A stretch of 64,000 bases of DNA, taken from Citrobacter rodentium NBRC 105723 = DSM 16636. Its GTDB lineage: Bacteria; Pseudomonadota; Gammaproteobacteria; Enterobacterales; Enterobacteriaceae. Positions 62,112-64,000 of the stretch are shown here, in pieces. Position 1 is the first letter of the stretch; each line of letters starts with the position of its first letter. A model generated the notes under the pieces. That model did no database searches. It was not told the origin of the DNA and saw only the letters and a list, made by a program, of their open reading frames with translations. The stretch lies in the NCBI RefSeq assembly GCF_021278985.1, contig NZ_CP082833.1, forward strand, positions 1,550,001 through 1,614,000, in the 5' to 3' direction. The position numbers and the translations under genes were made by a program.

Positions 62112-63485
62112 ATGGCACTTTGGGGTGGGCGTTTTACACAGGCAGCAGATCAGCGGTTTAAACAGTTCAACGACTCGTTGCGCTTCGACTACCGCCTGGC
62201 GGAGCAGGATATTGTGGGCTCTGTCGCCTGGTCCAAAGCGCTGGTCACCGTCGGCGTGTTAACCGCGGACGAACAGCGCCAGCTGGAAGAGGCGCTCAAC
62301 GTTTTGCTGGAAGAGGTTCGCGCGAATCCGCAGCAGATCCTGGAAAGCGACGCGGAAGATATTCACAGCTGGGTGGAAGGTAAGCTGATCGACAAAGTCG
62401 GTCAGTTAGGCAAAAAGCTGCATACCGGACGTAGCCGTAACGACCAGGTCGCCACCGATTTGAAGCTGTGGTGCAAAGATACGGTCGGCGAGCTGCTTGC
62501 CGCCAACCGCCAGCTGCAAAGCGCGCTGGTGGCAACGGCAGAGGTTAATCAGGATGCGGTGATGCCGGGTTATACCCATTTGCAGCGTGCGCAGCCGGTG
62601 ACGTTTGCCCACTGGTGCCTGGCGTATGTGGAAATGCTGGCGCGCGACGAAAGCCGCCTGCAGGATGCCCTGAAGCGTCTGGACGTCAGCCCGTTAGGCT
62701 GCGGCGCGCTGGCGGGCACCGCCTATGAGATCGACCGGGAACAGCTGGCCGGCTGGCTGGGCTTTGCTTGCGCGACGTGTAACAGCCTGGACAGCGTCTC
62801 CGACCGCGATCACGTGCTGGAACTGCTGTCGGGCGCCGCTATCGGCATGGTGCACCTGTCGCGTTTTGCCGAAGACCTGATTTTCTTTAACACCGGCGAA
62901 GCGGGATTTGTCGAGCTGTCTGACCGCGTGACCTCCGGTTCGTCGCTGATGCCGCAGAAGAAAAACCCGGATGCGCTGGAGCTGATTCGCGGCAAGTGTG
63001 GCCGGGTGCAGGGCGCGCTGACCGGCATGATGATGACGTTGAAAGGTCTGCCGCTGGCCTACAACAAGGATATGCAGGAAGACAAAGAGGGGCTGTTCGA
63101 CGCGCTCGACACCTGGCTGGATTGTCTGCATATGGCCACGCTGGTGCTGGACGGTATTCAGGTGCGGCGTCCACGCTGCCAGGAAGCCGCGCAGCAGGGC
63201 TATGCTAACGCCACTGAACTGGCGGACTATCTGGTGGCGAAAGGCGTGCCGTTCCGTGAAGCGCACCATATCGTGGGTGAAACGGTGGTGGAGGCGATTC
63301 GTCAGGGGAAAGCGCTGGAGGAGCTGCCGCTGGCGGAGCTGCAAAAATTCAGCGGCGTGATTGGCGACGACGTGTATCCCATTCTTTCGTTGCAGTCATG
63401 CCTCGATAAGCGGGCGGCGAAGGGCGGCGTTTCTCCGCAGCAGGTGGCGCAGGCCATTAGCTACGCGAAGGCGCGGCTGGGGTAG
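62112..63485 (+). CDS. argH: Argininosuccinate lyase
   Basis: A 457-residue fumarase/aspartase-superfamily enzyme that splits argininosuccinate into arginine and fumarate. The three conserved regions are seen: HTGRSRNDQ (about 110-118), GYTHLQRAQP (about 155-164), and the signature GSSLMPQKKNPD (about 278-289) with the catalytic serine loop. Length equals E. coli. Confidence 0.98.
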   Translation: MALWGGRFTQAADQRFKQFNDSLRFDYRLAEQDIVGSVAWSKALVTVGVLTADEQRQLEEALNVLLEEVRANPQQILESDAEDIHSWVEGKLIDKVGQLGKKLHTGRSRNDQVATDLKLWCKDTVGELLAANRQLQSALVATAEVNQDAVMPGYTHLQRAQPVTFAHWCLAYVEMLARDESRLQDALKRLDVSPLGCGALAGTAYEIDREQLAGWLGFACATCNSLDSVSDRDHVLELLSGAAIGMVHLSRFAEDLIFFNTGEAGFVELSDRVTSGSSLMPQKKNPDALELIRGKCGRVQGALTGMMMTLKGLPLAYNKDMQEDKEGLFDALDTWLDCLHMATLVLDGIQVRRPRCQEAAQQGYANATELADYLVAKGVPFREAHHIVGETVVEAIRQGKALEELPLAELQKFSGVIGDDVYPILSLQSCLDKRAAKGGVSPQQVAQAISYAKARLG

Positions 63486-63490
63486 AGGAG

Positions 63491-63557
63491 TTTGCCGGAT
63501 AAACGAAGCGCATCCGGCAACAAGCTTTAAGAGCCTGGCCCTGTGCCGGGCTTTTTT
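63491..63557 (+). terminator. REP unit and terminator after argH
   Basis: A REP-like palindrome (tttgccggat ... atccggcaa, 63491-63520) is followed by the hairpin AGCCTGGCCC-tgt-GCCGGGCT with six T (63532-63557). Confidence 0.8.
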
Positions 63558-63561
63558 ATGC

Positions 63562-63677
63562 AAAAAAAATGCGGACCACGGGGTCCGCAAAAGTTCACGT
63601 TGGCTTTAGTTATTCGGGTTGAGAGAAACTCTCTGAACGTGCGGTGGCTTCAAGGGTTAAACGTACCGCTCCGTTTC
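63562..63677 (-). ncRNA. oxyS: OxyS small RNA
   Basis: On the minus strand the RNA starts GAAACGGAGCGG at 63677, as E. coli OxyS does. It shares UUUAACCCUUGAAG, the single-stranded linker AAUAACUAAAGCCAACGUGA and a 3' terminator stem GCGGACC/GGUCCGC (63571-63588) followed by a U-run (63568-63562). It is induced by OxyR under peroxide and acts with Hfq. The first stem-loop and the terminator loop differ from E. coli: the loop here is CCGU, where E. coli has UCCAG. Confidence 0.9.
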
Positions 63678-63771
63678 GTGTTGTATTATTAGTCAGAAAG
63701 CTTGATAGGGATAATCGTTGGTTGCTATGCTACCTATCGCCATGAACTATCGTGGCGACGGAGGATGAATA
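63678..63771. promoter_or_regulatory. oxyS / oxyR divergent promoter region
   Basis: The 94 bp between oxyS and oxyR include an AT-rich oxyS -10 area (ttgtattatt, 63681-63690) and gataggGATAATCGttgg/gctatgctacctatcg words expected for OxyR binding, plus the oxyR ribosome site GGAGG (63760-63764). Exact site edges not determined. Confidence 0.6.
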
Positions 63772-64000
63772 ATGAATATTCGTGATCTTGAATACCTGGT
63801 GGCATTAGCCGAACACCGCCATTTCCGGCGTGCGGCTGACTCCTGTCACGTCAGTCAGCCGACGCTCAGCGGGCAAATCCGCAAGCTGGAAGATGAGCTG
63901 GGGGTGATGCTGCTGGAGCGGACGAGTCGTAAAGTGCTGTTCACGCAGGCGGGTTTGCTGCTGGTGGACCAGGCGCGCACCGTGCTGCGTGAGGTCAAAG
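63772..64000 (+). CDS. oxyR: Peroxide-sensing LysR-type regulator OxyR (5' part only)
   Basis: The first 76 codons of OxyR; the rest lies beyond the window. The N-terminal winged helix-turn-helix (MNIRDLEYLVALAEHRHFRRAADSCH region, recognition helix QPTLSGQIRKLE at 34-45) matches E. coli. The redox cysteines (199 and 208 in E. coli) are outside the window. It controls katG and oxyS here. Confidence 0.96.
   Translation, partial: MNIRDLEYLVALAEHRHFRRAADSCHVSQPTLSGQIRKLEDELGVMLLERTSRKVLFTQAGLLLVDQARTVLREVK

Overview
The window is chromosomal DNA from an enterobacterium of the Escherichia/Salmonella/Citrobacter group. Gene order and protein sequence follow the E. coli backbone from yiiM to oxyR (cpx, pfkA, tpiA, fpr, glpFKX, rraA-menA-hslUV-ftsN-cytR-priA-rpmE, met, katG, frw/pfl, ppc, argECBH, oxyR). 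The extra genes, the REP content and the differences from K-12 make Citrobacter the best guess, but the sequence alone does not settle the genus. Almost all backbone genes are intact. The window is not a phage or plasmid; its novelty lies in insertions at backbone junctions.

Layout. 1-2.3 kb: a DapA-family aldolase with a KdgR-like operator, yiiM, and a four-copy 100-bp REP array. 2.3-5.1 kb: the Cpx envelope-stress module cpxRA/cpxP with the 3'UTR sRNA CpxQ. 5.1-10 kb: a low-GC lipoprotein gene, then fieF, pfkA, sbp, cdh. 10.1-14.8 kb: an accessory block holding two exported proteins (a beta-rich protein and a MORN-like repeat protein) and an SLC13-type permease. 14.8-22.3 kb: tpiA, yiiQ, yiiR, a five-copy 67-bp REP array where K-12 has yiiS-uspD, fpr, glpFKX, zapB. 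22.3-23.8 kb: an ERIC element and an intact IS4-family element that has split the shared zapB/rraA terminator. 23.8-32.3 kb: rraA, menA, hslUV, ftsN, cytR, priA, rpmE. 32.4-33.6 kb: an AT-rich orphan Hcp (type VI secretion) cassette where K-12 has yiiX. 34-43.3 kb: metJ, metBL, metF and katG, with an IS110/IS1111-type element inserted in a REP sequence between metL and metF. 43.4-53.1 kb: a divergent anaerobic sugar/polyol cluster (gldA-fsaB-ptsA and frwCB-pflDC-frwD). 53.1-63.5 kb: yijO (broken by an amber codon), eptC, ppc and the arginine genes. The window ends with oxyS and the start of oxyR.

The strongest new observation is in the IS110/IS1111-type element. Its 277-bp non-coding tail can be read as a bridge (seeker) RNA. 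One loop carries two 7-nt guides that exactly match the two halves of the REP target around a CG core. A second loop carries guides matching the element's own ends. Other items worth a second look are the IS4-family insertion at the tip of a terminator hairpin, the Hcp/DUF1493/small membrane protein cassette, the exported MORN-like pair, the yijO nonsense mutation, and a changed terminator loop in OxyS.

Functional links. The arg genes share ARG boxes and the met genes share MET boxes. CpxR controls cpxP and hence CpxQ. The glp genes cover glycerol uptake (GlpF), phosphorylation (GlpK) and gluconeogenic fructose bisphosphatase (GlpX). The frw/ptsA/fsaB/gldA/pfl cluster combines a private PTS, an aldolase, a glycerol-type dehydrogenase and a glycyl-radical enzyme, which suggests anaerobic use of a still-unknown polyol or sugar.
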